Assembly: GCF_001485435.1 (NCBI RefSeq)
Contig: NZ_BCMS01000001.1
Coordinates: 1,931,501-1,995,500 of the forward strand
Length of the DNA: 64,000 bases
Reading direction: 5' to 3'
Source: Deinococcus grandis
GTDB lineage: Bacteria; Deinococcota; Deinococci; Deinococcales; Deinococcaceae
Part shown: in pieces, positions 21,308 to 29,603 of the stretch
Numbering within the stretch: position 1 is the stretch's first letter
Layout: each line of letters opens with the position of its first letter
The notes under the pieces: generated by a model
The model's database searches: none
What the model saw: the letters and a program-made list of their open reading frames with translations, nothing else
Told to the model about the DNA's origin: nothing
Translations under genes and position numbers: made by a program

Positions 21308-22135
21308 TCATACGAGTTCCTCCAGGCCCTTCTGCCCGGCCACACGGGCGTACGCCCACAGGCCCAGCAACACGGCGCCCATCAGGAGGAAGCTCAGGGC
21401 GCTGCCGTACGGCCAGTCGCCCGCCTGCCCGAACTGGTTCTGGATGAGGTTCCCCACCAGGGCCGTCTTCGCGCCGCCGAGGATGTCGCTGACCACGAAG
21501 GTGCCCAGCGCGGGAATGAACGTCAGGAGGATGCCCGCCACCAGCCCGGGCAGGGTCTGCGGGAACACGGCGCTCAGGAAGGCCCGCACGGGCGGCGCGC
21601 CGAGGTCCTCGGCGGCTTCCAGCAGGCGCCAGTCGATCTTCTCGACGCTGGAGTACACGGGCAGCACGAAGAACGGCACGAACGCGTACACCATGCCCAG
21701 CAGCGTGGCGGTCAGGCTGGGCACCAGATCGAAGGGGCGCAGGATCAGGATCCAGGCGTACACGCGGATCAGGAAGTTCGTCCAGAACGGGATGATCAGC
21801 AGCAGCAGCAGCAGGTTCTTACGCCGCGCGTCCTGCCGGGCGATGTAGAACGCCAGCGGGTACCCCATCAGCACGCACAGCGCCGTGCTCAGCGTCGCGA
21901 CCCACACGCTGCGCCACAGCACCCGCACGTTGTCCCCCGTCCACTCCTGAAACAGCGCGTCGTATCCGAACACCCGCCCCCAGGACTCCAGCGTCCACGG
22001 GCCGCCCACCTGCGCCAGATCCGTGCGCGTCAGGAACGAGTACCCCAGCATCACCAGCGCGGGCACGATCAGGAACACCGCGAGCCACAGCACGCCCGGC
22101 CCCAGGGTGGCGAAGAACCGCCGCAAAGTCAGCAC
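21308..22135 (-). CDS. potB: Spermidine/putrescine ABC transporter permease PotB
   Basis: 275 residues with six TMs. The first, LWLAVFLIVPALVMLGYSF, is typical of PotB. The loop EAAEDLGAPPVRAFLSAVFP is the coupling helix region. It starts with GTG at 22135. The gap to potA holds heptad element R4, and the gap to potC holds R3. Confidence 0.9.
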   Translation of the reverse strand: MLTLRRFFATLGPGVLWLAVFLIVPALVMLGYSFLTRTDLAQVGGPWTLESWGRVFGYDALFQEWTGDNVRVLWRSVWVATLSTALCVLMGYPLAFYIARQDARRKNLLLLLLIIPFWTNFLIRVYAWILILRPFDLVPSLTATLLGMVYAFVPFFVLPVYSSVEKIDWRLLEAAEDLGAPPVRAFLSAVFPQTLPGLVAGILLTFIPALGTFVVSDILGGAKTALVGNLIQNQFGQAGDWPYGSALSFLLMGAVLLGLWAYARVAGQKGLEELV

Positions 22136-22151
22136 GGGGCACCTGCGGTAC

Positions 22152-22219
22152 GGTGATGGTTGAAGGTTGATGGTTGATAGAGGGGTGTTCCATCAACCAT
22201 CACCTTTCGACTATCAACC
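22152..22219 (-). repeat. Heptad inverted-repeat element between potA and potB (copy R4)
   Basis: Units (+ strand): GGTGAT, GGTTGAA, GGTTGAT, GGTTGAT, an 11-nt loop, then CCATCAA, CCATCAC, CTTTCGA, CTATCAA. Same architecture and nearly the same heptads as R3. Confidence 0.85.
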
Positions 22220-22223
22220 CCCG

Positions 22224-23354
22224 TCATGCTTCTTCCAGCACGACGAGGTTGTCGGGCGGCAGGTACAGGGCGACCTGTTCGTCGTAGTCGAAGTCCTCGT
22301 CGGCGCCGATGTCGGCGTTCAGCTGGAACGCGACGAGCTGCTGCCCGCCGGCCTGGAGGAGGTACTGGTTCTCGGCGCCGGTGTACACGATGTCGTCCAC
22401 GCGGGCGCGGATCTCGTTGCCTTCGGTCTCGTCGTCGCGTTCCATGCGCAGTTTCTCGGGGCGGACGGACAGCGTGACGCTCTGGCCGGGGCGCAGGCCC
22501 ACGCCGTGGGTGGTGCGCAGCGGGCCATGCTCGGTCTGCACGGTCGCCTCGTGGCCGTCCACGGTCAGGACGGTGCCGGGGATGAGGTTGCTGCTGCCCA
22601 GGAAGTTCGCCACGAACGCCGTCCTCGGGCGCTCATAGAGTTCCTCGGCGCGGCCCAGTTGCTCCACGCGGCCCCGGTTCATGACGGCGATGCGGTCACT
22701 CATGACCAGCGCCTCCTCCTGATCGTGCGTGACGAACACGAAGGTCATGCCCAGCGTTTCCTGGAGGTTGGCGAGTTCCACCTGCAACTCCTTACGCAGC
22801 TTCAGGTCCAGCGCGGAGAGCGGTTCGTCGAGCAGCAGCACCTGCGGTTCGTTCACGATGGCGCGCGCCAGCGCCACCCGCTGCCGCTGCCCGCCGGACA
22901 GCTGATCCGGGCGGCGCGCGGCGAAATCCGCGATGCGGACCCGCTCCAGCGCCTGCAAGACCCGCCCCCGGATCTGCGCGGCGGGCACGCCCTTCATCCG
23001 CAGCCCGAACGCCACGTTGTCCTGCACGGTCATGTGCGGGAACAGCGCGTAACTCTGGAACACCGTGTTCACGTCCCGCTTGTGGGGCGGCACGCCCGTC
23101 ATGTCCTGCCCGCCGATCAGCACCGCGCCCGCGTCCGGACTCTCGAAGCCCGCCAGGATGCGCAGCAGCGTTGTCTTCCCGCAGCCGGACGGGCCCAGCA
23201 GGCTGAAGAACTCGCCGCGGCGGATGTCGAGGTCGATGTCGTCCAGCACGCGCGTCTCGGCGCCGCCCGGCGAGCGGAAGCTCTTGCGCACGCCGCGCAC
23301 GCTGACGGCCGCGTCGTCCGCGAGATCACGCGGGCGTTTTCCCTTGAAGGTCAC
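22224..23354 (-). CDS. potA: Spermidine/putrescine ABC transporter ATP-binding protein
   Basis: 376 residues with Walker A GPSGCGKTT, Q-loop VFQSYALFPHMTV, signature LSGGQRQRVALARA, Walker B LLLDEPLSALD, and a C-terminal TOBE-type domain (about 290-376). GTG at 23354 is proposed because the conserved N-terminus follows it and it lies about 38 nt downstream of the transcription start predicted from TACAAT. The longer frame to 23450 would run through that promoter. First gene of potABCD. Confidence 0.9.
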   Translation of the reverse strand: MTFKGKRPRDLADDAAVSVRGVRKSFRSPGGAETRVLDDIDLDIRRGEFFSLLGPSGCGKTTLLRILAGFESPDAGAVLIGGQDMTGVPPHKRDVNTVFQSYALFPHMTVQDNVAFGLRMKGVPAAQIRGRVLQALERVRIADFAARRPDQLSGGQRQRVALARAIVNEPQVLLLDEPLSALDLKLRKELQVELANLQETLGMTFVFVTHDQEEALVMSDRIAVMNRGRVEQLGRAEELYERPRTAFVANFLGSSNLIPGTVLTVDGHEATVQTEHGPLRTTHGVGLRPGQSVTLSVRPEKLRMERDDETEGNEIRARVDDIVYTGAENQYLLQAGGQQLVAFQLNADIGADEDFDYDEQVALYLPPDNLVVLEEA

Positions 23355-23398
23355 GCCGCTGATGGCGTCACCCCGGTCCAGTACACAGTCATCCCCCA

Positions 23399-23404
23399 AT
23401 TGTA
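23399..23404 (-). promoter_or_regulatory. -10 box (TACAAT) of the pot operon
   Basis: TACAAT on the minus strand, about 45 nt upstream of the potA GTG. The -35 region is poor. The divergent hypothetical gene has its own box (TACAGT) at 23461-23466. Confidence 0.6.
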
Positions 23405-23498
23405 GAGGCCGCGCCCGGCAGGTCCGCCTTTCGGGGGACGAGCCGCTCATGCCCGGCGGGTACAGTCGGGCGCATCAGCCCTCCCGGAGGTGACCCCC

Positions 23499-24062
23499 AT
23501 GGACCTTGAAGCGATCGTCGTCCCCGCCCTGTTCTTCGGCAGCGTGTTCGGTTTCCCGCTGCTGCGCCGCCAGATGATCCACCGTCATGAACTCGAACGC
23601 GAGGCGCTGCGCCGCGGCTTCCTCCCCGCCCGCGTGACTCAGGAACACCCGGCCCTGCCCGCCCCCCCTCCCCACGCCAGCGCCGGGGACGACGCGCCCA
23701 CCCTCGCCCTGCGTCTGCCGGAACCGCACCGCCTGTACGCGCTGGCCCTGCTGTGCCGCCTGGAGGACACGCCCCCACCCGCCGAGGAGCGCTCGCGGAC
23801 CATGCTGTCGCAGATCCGCCTGGAGTACCTGCCGGAGACCCTGCGGGCGTACCAGCACCTCACGCCCGCCGGACGCGAGCAGCTTCGCGCCCAGGGCCGC
23901 GACCCGGAAGGGTTACTGCGCGAGCAGCTGGAGCGCCTGAACGAGGGCCTGGACGACCTGTTGCACCACGATCACGCCGCCGCCGACCGGATGCTCACGC
24001 AGGGGCACTTCCTGCGTGACCGCTTCGGCGCGCCGCACACGGAGCTGCTCAGGTCGCGCTGA
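23499..24062 (+). CDS. Hypothetical protein with one N-terminal membrane helix (187 aa)
   Basis: An N-terminal hydrophobic segment (LEAIVVPALFFGSVFGFPLL) is followed by a basic stretch and a Pro/Ala linker (about residues 45-66). The rest is a charged helical domain (RLEYLPETLRAYQHLTPAGREQL). It looks like a membrane-anchored cytoplasmic helical protein. ATG at 23499 has GGAGG 8 nt upstream and follows a TACAGT box. I do not recognise a family. Confidence 0.7.
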   Translation: MDLEAIVVPALFFGSVFGFPLLRRQMIHRHELEREALRRGFLPARVTQEHPALPAPPPHASAGDDAPTLALRLPEPHRLYALALLCRLEDTPPPAEERSRTMLSQIRLEYLPETLRAYQHLTPAGREQLRAQGRDPEGLLREQLERLNEGLDDLLHHDHAAADRMLTQGHFLRDRFGAPHTELLRSR

Positions 24063-24251
24063 GCTGACCCTCTCCCCTGCCGCCGAGCCTGCGCCGGGGG
24101 CTCTTCGCTCCGCCCGACTGGTGCGCACCACCTTGCCGCCGCCGGGCGGGCTGGACACGCTACAGTCGGGGTCACGCGTCAATTCAACTCCTGCGGGTGC
24201 CCACCCTGGCATCCGGGGCCCTTTCCCCACGCGTGTTCCGGAGGTTCATCC

Positions 24252-25238
24252 ATGCGCTTTCGTCTTCCCCTCCTCCTGACGGTCCTCCTGGCGGGCTGCG
24301 CCGCGCCGAGCACCCCGGCCTCGCTGTCCTCTGCGCCCACGCTGGGCGCGCAGTCCGTGCTGACGTGGCAGGCGCTGCGGCAGGGGGACAGTGGCCGCGA
24401 CGTGGTCACCCTGCAGTACCTGCTGCGCCACCGCGGCTACACCCTGAGCGTGGACGGCGCGTTCGGCGCCGGGACGGACAGCGCCGTGCGGTCCTTCCAG
24501 GGTTCAAACGGCCTGACGGTGGACGGCATCGTGGGCGGCAACACCTGGGAGAAACTGATCGTGACCGTCCGACAGGGCGACAACAGCAACGCGGTGCGCG
24601 CCGTGCAGGATCAGCTGCGCAGCGGGTACGGGTACACGGGCGTGACCGTGGACGGCGCGTTCGGCGCGGGCACGGACAGCGCCGTGCGGGACGTCCAGGG
24701 CAGGCGAGGCCTGAGCGCGGACGGTGTGGTGGGCCTGAACACCTGGAACGCCCTGGTGACCGGGGCCAGCACCGGCGGGTCGGGCACCGCCGCCAGCCTC
24801 GCGCAGAGCATCCTGAACACCAGCCGCGTCACGCTGGGCACGAGCAGCAGCACCACGAATGGCAGCCCCCGGCAGAACCTGCTGGACACAGCCGCCGGGA
24901 AGGCCGCCACGCGCGGCTGCGCCAGCAACGCCAACTGCGGCCTGACCGTGTACCTGAAAAAGAGCATGTTGCAGGGCATGTCCGACCTGTCGCGCAGCAA
25001 CAGCTTCTACGTGACCTCCATTGCGGGCGGCGTGCACTCCACGTACTCGGATCACTACGCGGGGCTGGCGTTCGATATCGGCATCTGGAACGGCGTGAGC
25101 CTGAGCAGCCCGAGCAGCTCGCACACGGCGGCGCGCAACGCCTGCATCGCGGCGGGCAGCGACCCCGGGCAGACCTTCGACGCGTACCACGACCCGACCG
25201 GCGGGCACAGCAACCACGTCCACTGCGCGTGGAACTGA
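24252..25238 (+). CDS. Exported peptidase with two peptidoglycan-binding domains and a LAS/M15-like catalytic domain
   Basis: 328 residues. A lipoprotein-type signal (LLTVLLAGCA, Cys17) leads to two PG_binding_1 repeats (about 38-95 and 97-158), each with the VDGAFGAGTDSAVR motif. The C-terminal domain has the SxHxxGxAxD motif (SDHYAGLAFD; His268, Asp275) and a terminal HSNHVHCAW (His322/324) that completes a zinc site as in VanY/LdcB-like D,D- or L,D-carboxypeptidases. It would trim peptidoglycan peptides outside the membrane. GGAGG lies 8-9 nt before the ATG. The next gene uses the same binding modules with a different catalytic domain. Confidence 0.85.
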   Translation: MRFRLPLLLTVLLAGCAAPSTPASLSSAPTLGAQSVLTWQALRQGDSGRDVVTLQYLLRHRGYTLSVDGAFGAGTDSAVRSFQGSNGLTVDGIVGGNTWEKLIVTVRQGDNSNAVRAVQDQLRSGYGYTGVTVDGAFGAGTDSAVRDVQGRRGLSADGVVGLNTWNALVTGASTGGSGTAASLAQSILNTSRVTLGTSSSTTNGSPRQNLLDTAAGKAATRGCASNANCGLTVYLKKSMLQGMSDLSRSNSFYVTSIAGGVHSTYSDHYAGLAFDIGIWNGVSLSSPSSSHTAARNACIAAGSDPGQTFDAYHDPTGGHSNHVHCAWN

Positions 25239-25446
25239 CCATGACGACACCGCTGAGTCCCGGTCAGGCCGCAGTCCCCGTCACCCTGCCCACATCGCGC
25301 CCCGCGCCAGCCACTGCGTCAGCGGAAATCAGCCGGTCCCTGACGGGCAGCGCGGCTCCCCGGACGCCCGGCCACGCGATCCGCACGGCGTCCGCACGGC
25401 CCCGGCAGCGCGCCCCGTACGCCACCTCCGCCCCCCGGAGGAAACG

Positions 25447-26517
25447 ATGAACGTGCACCGGCGTGACGTGCTGCGCCTGGGACTGCTGGCGAGTGCCAGT
25501 GCCGTCCTGGCGGGCTGCGGCGTGCCCCTGACGCGCGTGCCCGAACGGCTGAACGCTCTGGCGGTCGCCGCGCCGGGCGTCTCGACGTGCGCGGCGTGGC
25601 TGGCACAACCGGCAAAATCGCCCATCGTGCTGCTCGCGGCGCGGCCCACCCGCATCCTGGTGCACCACACGGCCAGCGCAAACACCACGGACCTGTCGCA
25701 GGCGCAGGCGTTCAGCTTGGCCCGGACCATCCAGCAGAGTCACTTCTCGCGCGGGTGGATCGACTCCGGGCAGCAGTTCACGGTCAGCCGGGGCGGGTAC
25801 GTCCTGGAGGGCCGGCACCGCAGCCTGGAGGCCGCGCAGGGCGGCACGCAGCACGTGCAGGGCGCCCACTGCGACGGGCAGAACGACGTGGCGGTGGGTA
25901 TCGAGAACGAGGGCACGTACATGACGGTCTCGCCGCCCGCCGGGCAGTACGGCGCGCTGGTGAGCCTGTGCGCGTGGCTGTGCCAGCAGTACGGCATTCC
26001 CGCCACGGAGCTGTACGGGCACCGGGACTTCAACAACACCGACTGTCCCGGCGACGTGCTGTACGCGAAACTGCCGCAGCTGCGCGCGGACGTGGCGGCG
26101 CGGCTGGGCGTGCAGGTGCGCATCTGGCCCACCACGAAGACCGGCATGACCGGCGAGCGGGTGCGCAGCGCGCAGCGCCTGCTGATCGCCGCCGGGCAGA
26201 CCCTGACGGCGGACGGCAGCTACGGCAGCGGCACGGCCAGCGCCGTCAGCGCCTTCCAGTCGGGGGCGGGCCTCACGCCGGACGGCCTGATCGGGTCGGC
26301 CACCTGGGAACGCCTGATCCGCACCGTGCGGCGTGGGGACAGCGGCCCGGCGGTACAGGCGGCGCAGGGGCAGCTCGCGGCGCGCGGGTACCCGGTCACG
26401 GTGGACGGCGCGTTCGGTCCCGCCACCGAGAGCGCCGTGACATCCTTCCAGGCCAGCAGGAACCTGACGGCTGACGGGATTGTCGGGCCGAACACCTGGC
26501 TGGCGCTGGAAAGCTGA
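25447..26517 (+). CDS. N-acetylmuramoyl-L-alanine amidase (PGRP/Amidase_2 type) with two peptidoglycan-binding domains
   Basis: 356 residues. The N-terminus has a twin-arginine-like stretch (HRRDVLRLGLLAS) and a lipobox (VLAGC), suggesting a Tat-exported lipoprotein. The amidase domain (about 55-215) has zinc-site segments ILVHHTAS and YGHRDFNNTDCPGD, plus the internal AVGIENEGTY typical of PGRP-like amidases. Two PG_binding_1 modules follow (about 230-290 and 295-355). It cleaves the bond between muramic acid and the stem peptide. GGAGG precedes the ATG. The 208 bp after the previous gene hold no clear gene. Confidence 0.88.
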   Translation: MNVHRRDVLRLGLLASASAVLAGCGVPLTRVPERLNALAVAAPGVSTCAAWLAQPAKSPIVLLAARPTRILVHHTASANTTDLSQAQAFSLARTIQQSHFSRGWIDSGQQFTVSRGGYVLEGRHRSLEAAQGGTQHVQGAHCDGQNDVAVGIENEGTYMTVSPPAGQYGALVSLCAWLCQQYGIPATELYGHRDFNNTDCPGDVLYAKLPQLRADVAARLGVQVRIWPTTKTGMTGERVRSAQRLLIAAGQTLTADGSYGSGTASAVSAFQSGAGLTPDGLIGSATWERLIRTVRRGDSGPAVQAAQGQLAARGYPVTVDGAFGPATESAVTSFQASRNLTADGIVGPNTWLALES

Positions 26518-26542
26518 GGGACAGGCGAGGGTGCCCGGTGGC

Positions 26543-27205
26543 CTACGCGTCGCCGGGCCGTTCCGCGACGGTCACGCCCAGCAGGTGCGCGAGGTCGAGC
26601 ACCTGCGCGGCCTCCACCGTGACGCCCTGGAGGTCGGCCGCCCCGGCGCGCACGCCCCCCAGGGCGCTGCCGCGCAGGTCCGCGCCGTCCAGTTGCGCGC
26701 CGCGCAGGTCGGTGCGGTGCAGGCGACAGTCCCGCAGAACCGTGCCGGGCAGTTTCGCCTCCATGAAGCTGGCCTCGCTGAGGTCGCAGCCGCTCAGGTG
26801 GAGGTGCAGGGCGTCGGCGCGCTGCCAGACGCTCAGAGGCGCGTGGACGCGGGTCAGGCGGACGTGCCGCAGGCGCACCCCGGCGGCCTGGAGGCCCAGC
26901 AGGCGCGAGCCCGTGACCTCGGCCCGGTCCAGGCTGACGTCCGTCCAGCGCGCGCCGCTGAGGTCGCAGTCCTCGAAGCGGACGTCCAGCAGGCGCACCC
27001 GCTCCCAGGTGCTGCCGGTGAGGTTCACGCGGCGGAACACGCACCCGGCGAAGGTGACGCTGTGCAGCGCGGCCAGGGCGGGCCAGTCGCCCCCCTCGAA
27101 CAGCGCGCCGCGCAGGGTCGCCTCGTCCTCAATTTGGTCGGAGCTGGGCGCGCGGACGCCACCACGCGGGAATTTCGGAGGGGTCGGCGCGGCGGGCCTG
27201 TTCAC
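26543..27205 (-). CDS. Pentapeptide-repeat protein
   Basis: 220 residues. From about residue 30 onward the sequence follows the A(D/N)LXX pentapeptide pattern (LRGALFEGG, LRGAQLDGADLRGSALGG), predicting a right-handed quadrilateral beta helix. No signal peptide, so cytosolic. The GTG start overlaps the map stop (GTGA), so translation is coupled to map. Function is unknown; the family includes gyrase-protecting DNA mimics, but nothing here shows that role. Confidence 0.85.
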   Translation of the reverse strand: MNRPAAPTPPKFPRGGVRAPSSDQIEDEATLRGALFEGGDWPALAALHSVTFAGCVFRRVNLTGSTWERVRLLDVRFEDCDLSGARWTDVSLDRAEVTGSRLLGLQAAGVRLRHVRLTRVHAPLSVWQRADALHLHLSGCDLSEASFMEAKLPGTVLRDCRLHRTDLRGAQLDGADLRGSALGGVRAGAADLQGVTVEAAQVLDLAHLLGVTVAERPGDA

Positions 27206-27963
27206 ACGGTCAGGATCTCGTGGCCCTTCGCGGTGACGACCACGGTGTGCTCGAACTGCGCGCTGGGGCTGCCGTCCGCGGTGACGACCGTCCAGCCGTC
27301 CGCGAGGAGGCGCGTCTCGGGGCGGCCCAGGTTGATCATGGGTTCGATGGTGAACACCATGCCCGGCTGGAGTTTCAGGCCGGTGTAGCGCGCGCCGTAG
27401 TGGAGGACGGTGGGTTCCTCGTGCAGACGTTTGCCGATGCCGTGCCCGGTGTACTCGCGCACCACGCCGTACCCGCGCGCCTCCGCGAGGCTCTGGATGG
27501 CGTGGCCGATGTCCCCCAGGCGCGCGCCGGGTTTCACCAGTTCCAGCGCGTTCTTCAGGGACTCGCGGGTGGTGTCCACGAGGCCCTGCACCTCCGCGCT
27601 GACCTGCCCGACCGTGTAGGTCGTGCAGGCGTCCCCGTAATACCCGTCGAGCAGCACGCCGATGTCCACGCCGATGATGTCGCCGTCCTTCAGTTCGCGG
27701 GCGTCGGGGATGCCGTGGCAGATGACCTCGTTCACGCTGGCGCAGATCGTGCCGGGGAAGGGGTTGTTCTTCGGGCCGTACCCGACATACGCGGGGATTG
27801 CCCCGGCCTTGCGGATGTGCTCCTCGGCCAGTCGGTCGAGTTCCTTGAGGGTCACGCCGGGTTTCACGAACGGCGCGAGGACACGGAAGGTGTCAGCGAC
27901 GAGCGCGCCCGCGCGGCGCATGATCTCGATTTCACGGGCGGATTTCAGGGGCACGCGGCTCAT
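27202..27963 (-). CDS. map: Methionine aminopeptidase type I
   Basis: 253 residues with all type I metal ligands: the two Asp in GVDIGVLLDGYYGDACTTY, His in YTGHGIGKRLHEEP, Glu in FTIEPM and Glu in QFEHTV. It removes N-terminal Met from new proteins in the cytosol. ATG at 27963 is preferred over a GTG at 27981 because a TAGCCT -10 box ends 8 nt before it, implying a leaderless mRNA starting at the ATG. Confidence 0.95.
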   Translation of the reverse strand: MSRVPLKSAREIEIMRRAGALVADTFRVLAPFVKPGVTLKELDRLAEEHIRKAGAIPAYVGYGPKNNPFPGTICASVNEVICHGIPDARELKDGDIIGVDIGVLLDGYYGDACTTYTVGQVSAEVQGLVDTTRESLKNALELVKPGARLGDIGHAIQSLAEARGYGVVREYTGHGIGKRLHEEPTVLHYGARYTGLKLQPGMVFTIEPMINLGRPETRLLADGWTVVTADGSPSAQFEHTVVVTAKGHEILTV

Positions 27964-27971
27964 AACGAATG

Positions 27972-27977
27972 AGGCTA
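27972..27977 (-). promoter_or_regulatory. Leaderless-type -10 box (TAGCCT) of map
   Basis: Eight nucleotides separate the box from the ATG. Confidence 0.6.
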
Positions 27978-28080
27978 ACACGCCCGCGCCGCAACGGGGC
28001 GGCCGCGCGTCACGGTGTGTACGGATTCACGGGCGGGTGGACGGCACCACCTGCCCCGCGCCCGGCAGGCCCATCTGACG

Positions 28081-28086
28081 TAGGCT
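28081..28086 (+). promoter_or_regulatory. Leaderless-type -10 box (TAGGCT) of the M55 peptidase
   Basis: Seven nucleotides separate the box from the ATG at 28094. Confidence 0.65.
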
Positions 28087-28093
28087 GCCAGCC

Positions 28094-28954
28094 ATGACCG
28101 AGCGGCGAGTGGTGATCAGTGTGGACATGGAGGGCGTGACCGGAGTCTCGAGCTGGGTGCAGGTCAGCCCCCCGGAATTCGGCGGGCTGGTGAGCGGCGC
28201 GGAGTACGAACGTGCCCGCGAACGCATGACGCTGGAGGCGGCCGCCGCCGCGCAGGGCGCGCTGGACGCCGGGGCGACCGACGTGCTCGTGAACGACAGT
28301 CACGACACCATGCGCAACCTGATCCCGGAACTGCTGCCCGACGGGGTGCGCTTCACGAGCGGTAGCGACAAGCCGCTGAGCATGGTGCAGGGCGTGCAGG
28401 AGCCCGGGGTGGTGGGCCTGCTGTTCGTGGGCTACCACGCGCGGGCCGGAAGCGTGCGCGGGCCGCTGGCGCACACCTGGAACGGCTTCGTGCGGGACGT
28501 GGTCGTGAACGGCGTGAGCACCGGCGAGTACGGCCTGAACGCCCTGCTGGCCGGGCATTACGGCGTGCCGGTGCTGTTCGCGTCCGGGGACGACGTGGCC
28601 ATGGGCGAGATCACGGCGGAACTGGGCGCCGGGGTGGTCACGGTGCCCGTGAAGGAGGGCCTGAGTGCCTTCGCGGCGGCGCACCTGCACCCGCGTGAGG
28701 CGCAGCGCCGCATCCGGGACGGGGCGCGCCGGGCGGTGGAGGCGGCGGGCGACGCCACGCCCTACGTGACCCGCTGGCCCGCGCACGCGCAGGTCAGCTT
28801 CAACCATCAGGCCCGCGCGGACGCCGGCGAGCGCGTCCCCGGCGTGACCCGCGTGGACGCCGTCACGGTCGGCTGGCACAGCCCGGACGCGTACCACCTG
28901 TTCCAGACGTTCCGCATGCTCGCCAAGGTGGCCGAGGTCCGGCTGGACGGCTGA
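28094..28954 (+). CDS. M55-family D-aminopeptidase (DppA-like)
   Basis: 286 residues with the M55 metal ligands in place: Asp11 and Glu13 (VISVDMEG), His70 (LVNDSHDT), His115 (VGYHARAG) and Glu145 (STGEYGLNA). The family forms decameric cytosolic zinc aminopeptidases cleaving D-Ala peptides. Here that would fit recycling of peptidoglycan fragments released by the nearby wall hydrolases, which is an inference from context. It is not part of the peptide ABC operon, although B. subtilis dppA is. Confidence 0.9.
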   Translation: MTERRVVISVDMEGVTGVSSWVQVSPPEFGGLVSGAEYERARERMTLEAAAAAQGALDAGATDVLVNDSHDTMRNLIPELLPDGVRFTSGSDKPLSMVQGVQEPGVVGLLFVGYHARAGSVRGPLAHTWNGFVRDVVVNGVSTGEYGLNALLAGHYGVPVLFASGDDVAMGEITAELGAGVVTVPVKEGLSAFAAAHLHPREAQRRIRDGARRAVEAAGDATPYVTRWPAHAQVSFNHQARADAGERVPGVTRVDAVTVGWHSPDAYHLFQTFRMLAKVAEVRLDG

Positions 28955-29031
28955 CGCCCGCAGCGCGTTCATGAAGGTATCCGGACCCAACCCGGACCGT
29001 GCCCGCAGGAGGGACGGCGACACTGCGGGAC

Positions 29032-29541
29032 ATGCCCCGTCCCCCGCGCGGTCCCCGCCCTGGCTATCCGGCCGTGCCCCTGCTTCTGCTGCTCGTCGGG
29101 GCGGCCCTGCTGGGTTTCGGGGTGTGGCAGTCGGGACAATCCCTGCGGGCGGCGCGCTGGCCGGTGGCGACCGGCACGGTCACGCGGGCGCAGGCCGTGC
29201 CGGGGGGCCGTTTCGCAGACCGGCGCGGCTGGCGGCCCGAGGTGAACTACACCTACCGCGCCAGTGGGCAGACGTACAGCGGCGAGCGACTGAACTTCTT
29301 CCGGCTGAACAGCACGTCCCTGCGGGGCGCGCGGCGGGTGCTGGCGCGGTACCCGGTGGGGCAATCGGTGGCCGTGCACTACGATCCCCGGCAGCCGTCC
29401 CGGAGTGTGCTGCAGGTGGGCCTGGGTCTGTCCTGGCCGCTGTGGCTGCTGGGCGCGGCCTCGCTTGTGCTGGGCGGCGCGGTCCTGTGGGCCGGGCGCG
29501 GCGGTGAACGGTGGGGCGGGCAGACGTGGCTGCCGAAGTAA
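29032..29541 (+). CDS. DUF3592-type membrane protein
   Basis: 169 residues: a TM at about 14-33 (VPLLLLLVGAALLGFGVW), a soluble middle domain, and a second TM at about 137-157. The middle has the DUF3592 pattern WPVATGTVTRAQ, VNYTYRASGQTYSGERL and PVGQSVAVHYDPRQPSRSVL. The ATG at 29032 opens the hydrophobic helix well; an upstream GTG at 28999 would add an unlikely N-terminus. Function unknown; probably an independent gene. Confidence 0.75.
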   Translation: MPRPPRGPRPGYPAVPLLLLLVGAALLGFGVWQSGQSLRAARWPVATGTVTRAQAVPGGRFADRRGWRPEVNYTYRASGQTYSGERLNFFRLNSTSLRGARRVLARYPVGQSVAVHYDPRQPSRSVLQVGLGLSWPLWLLGAASLVLGGAVLWAGRGGERWGGQTWLPK

Positions 29542-29591
29542 GCGGTCAGCCCGCACTGAACGCTCCGTCACGTTCTCACCTGCCCGGCTGG

Positions 29592-29597
29592 TACGCT
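29592..29597 (+). promoter_or_regulatory. Leaderless-type -10 box (TACGCT)
   Basis: Six nucleotides separate the box from the ATG at 29604. Confidence 0.6.
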
Positions 29598-29603
29598 GCG
29601 CGC

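Noticed and set aside
25241..25450. Small frame between the two wall hydrolase genes, with a stop overlapping the amidase ATG
   Set aside because: Composition is low-complexity Pro/Ala/Arg without a convincing start or any domain; more likely untranslated spacer.
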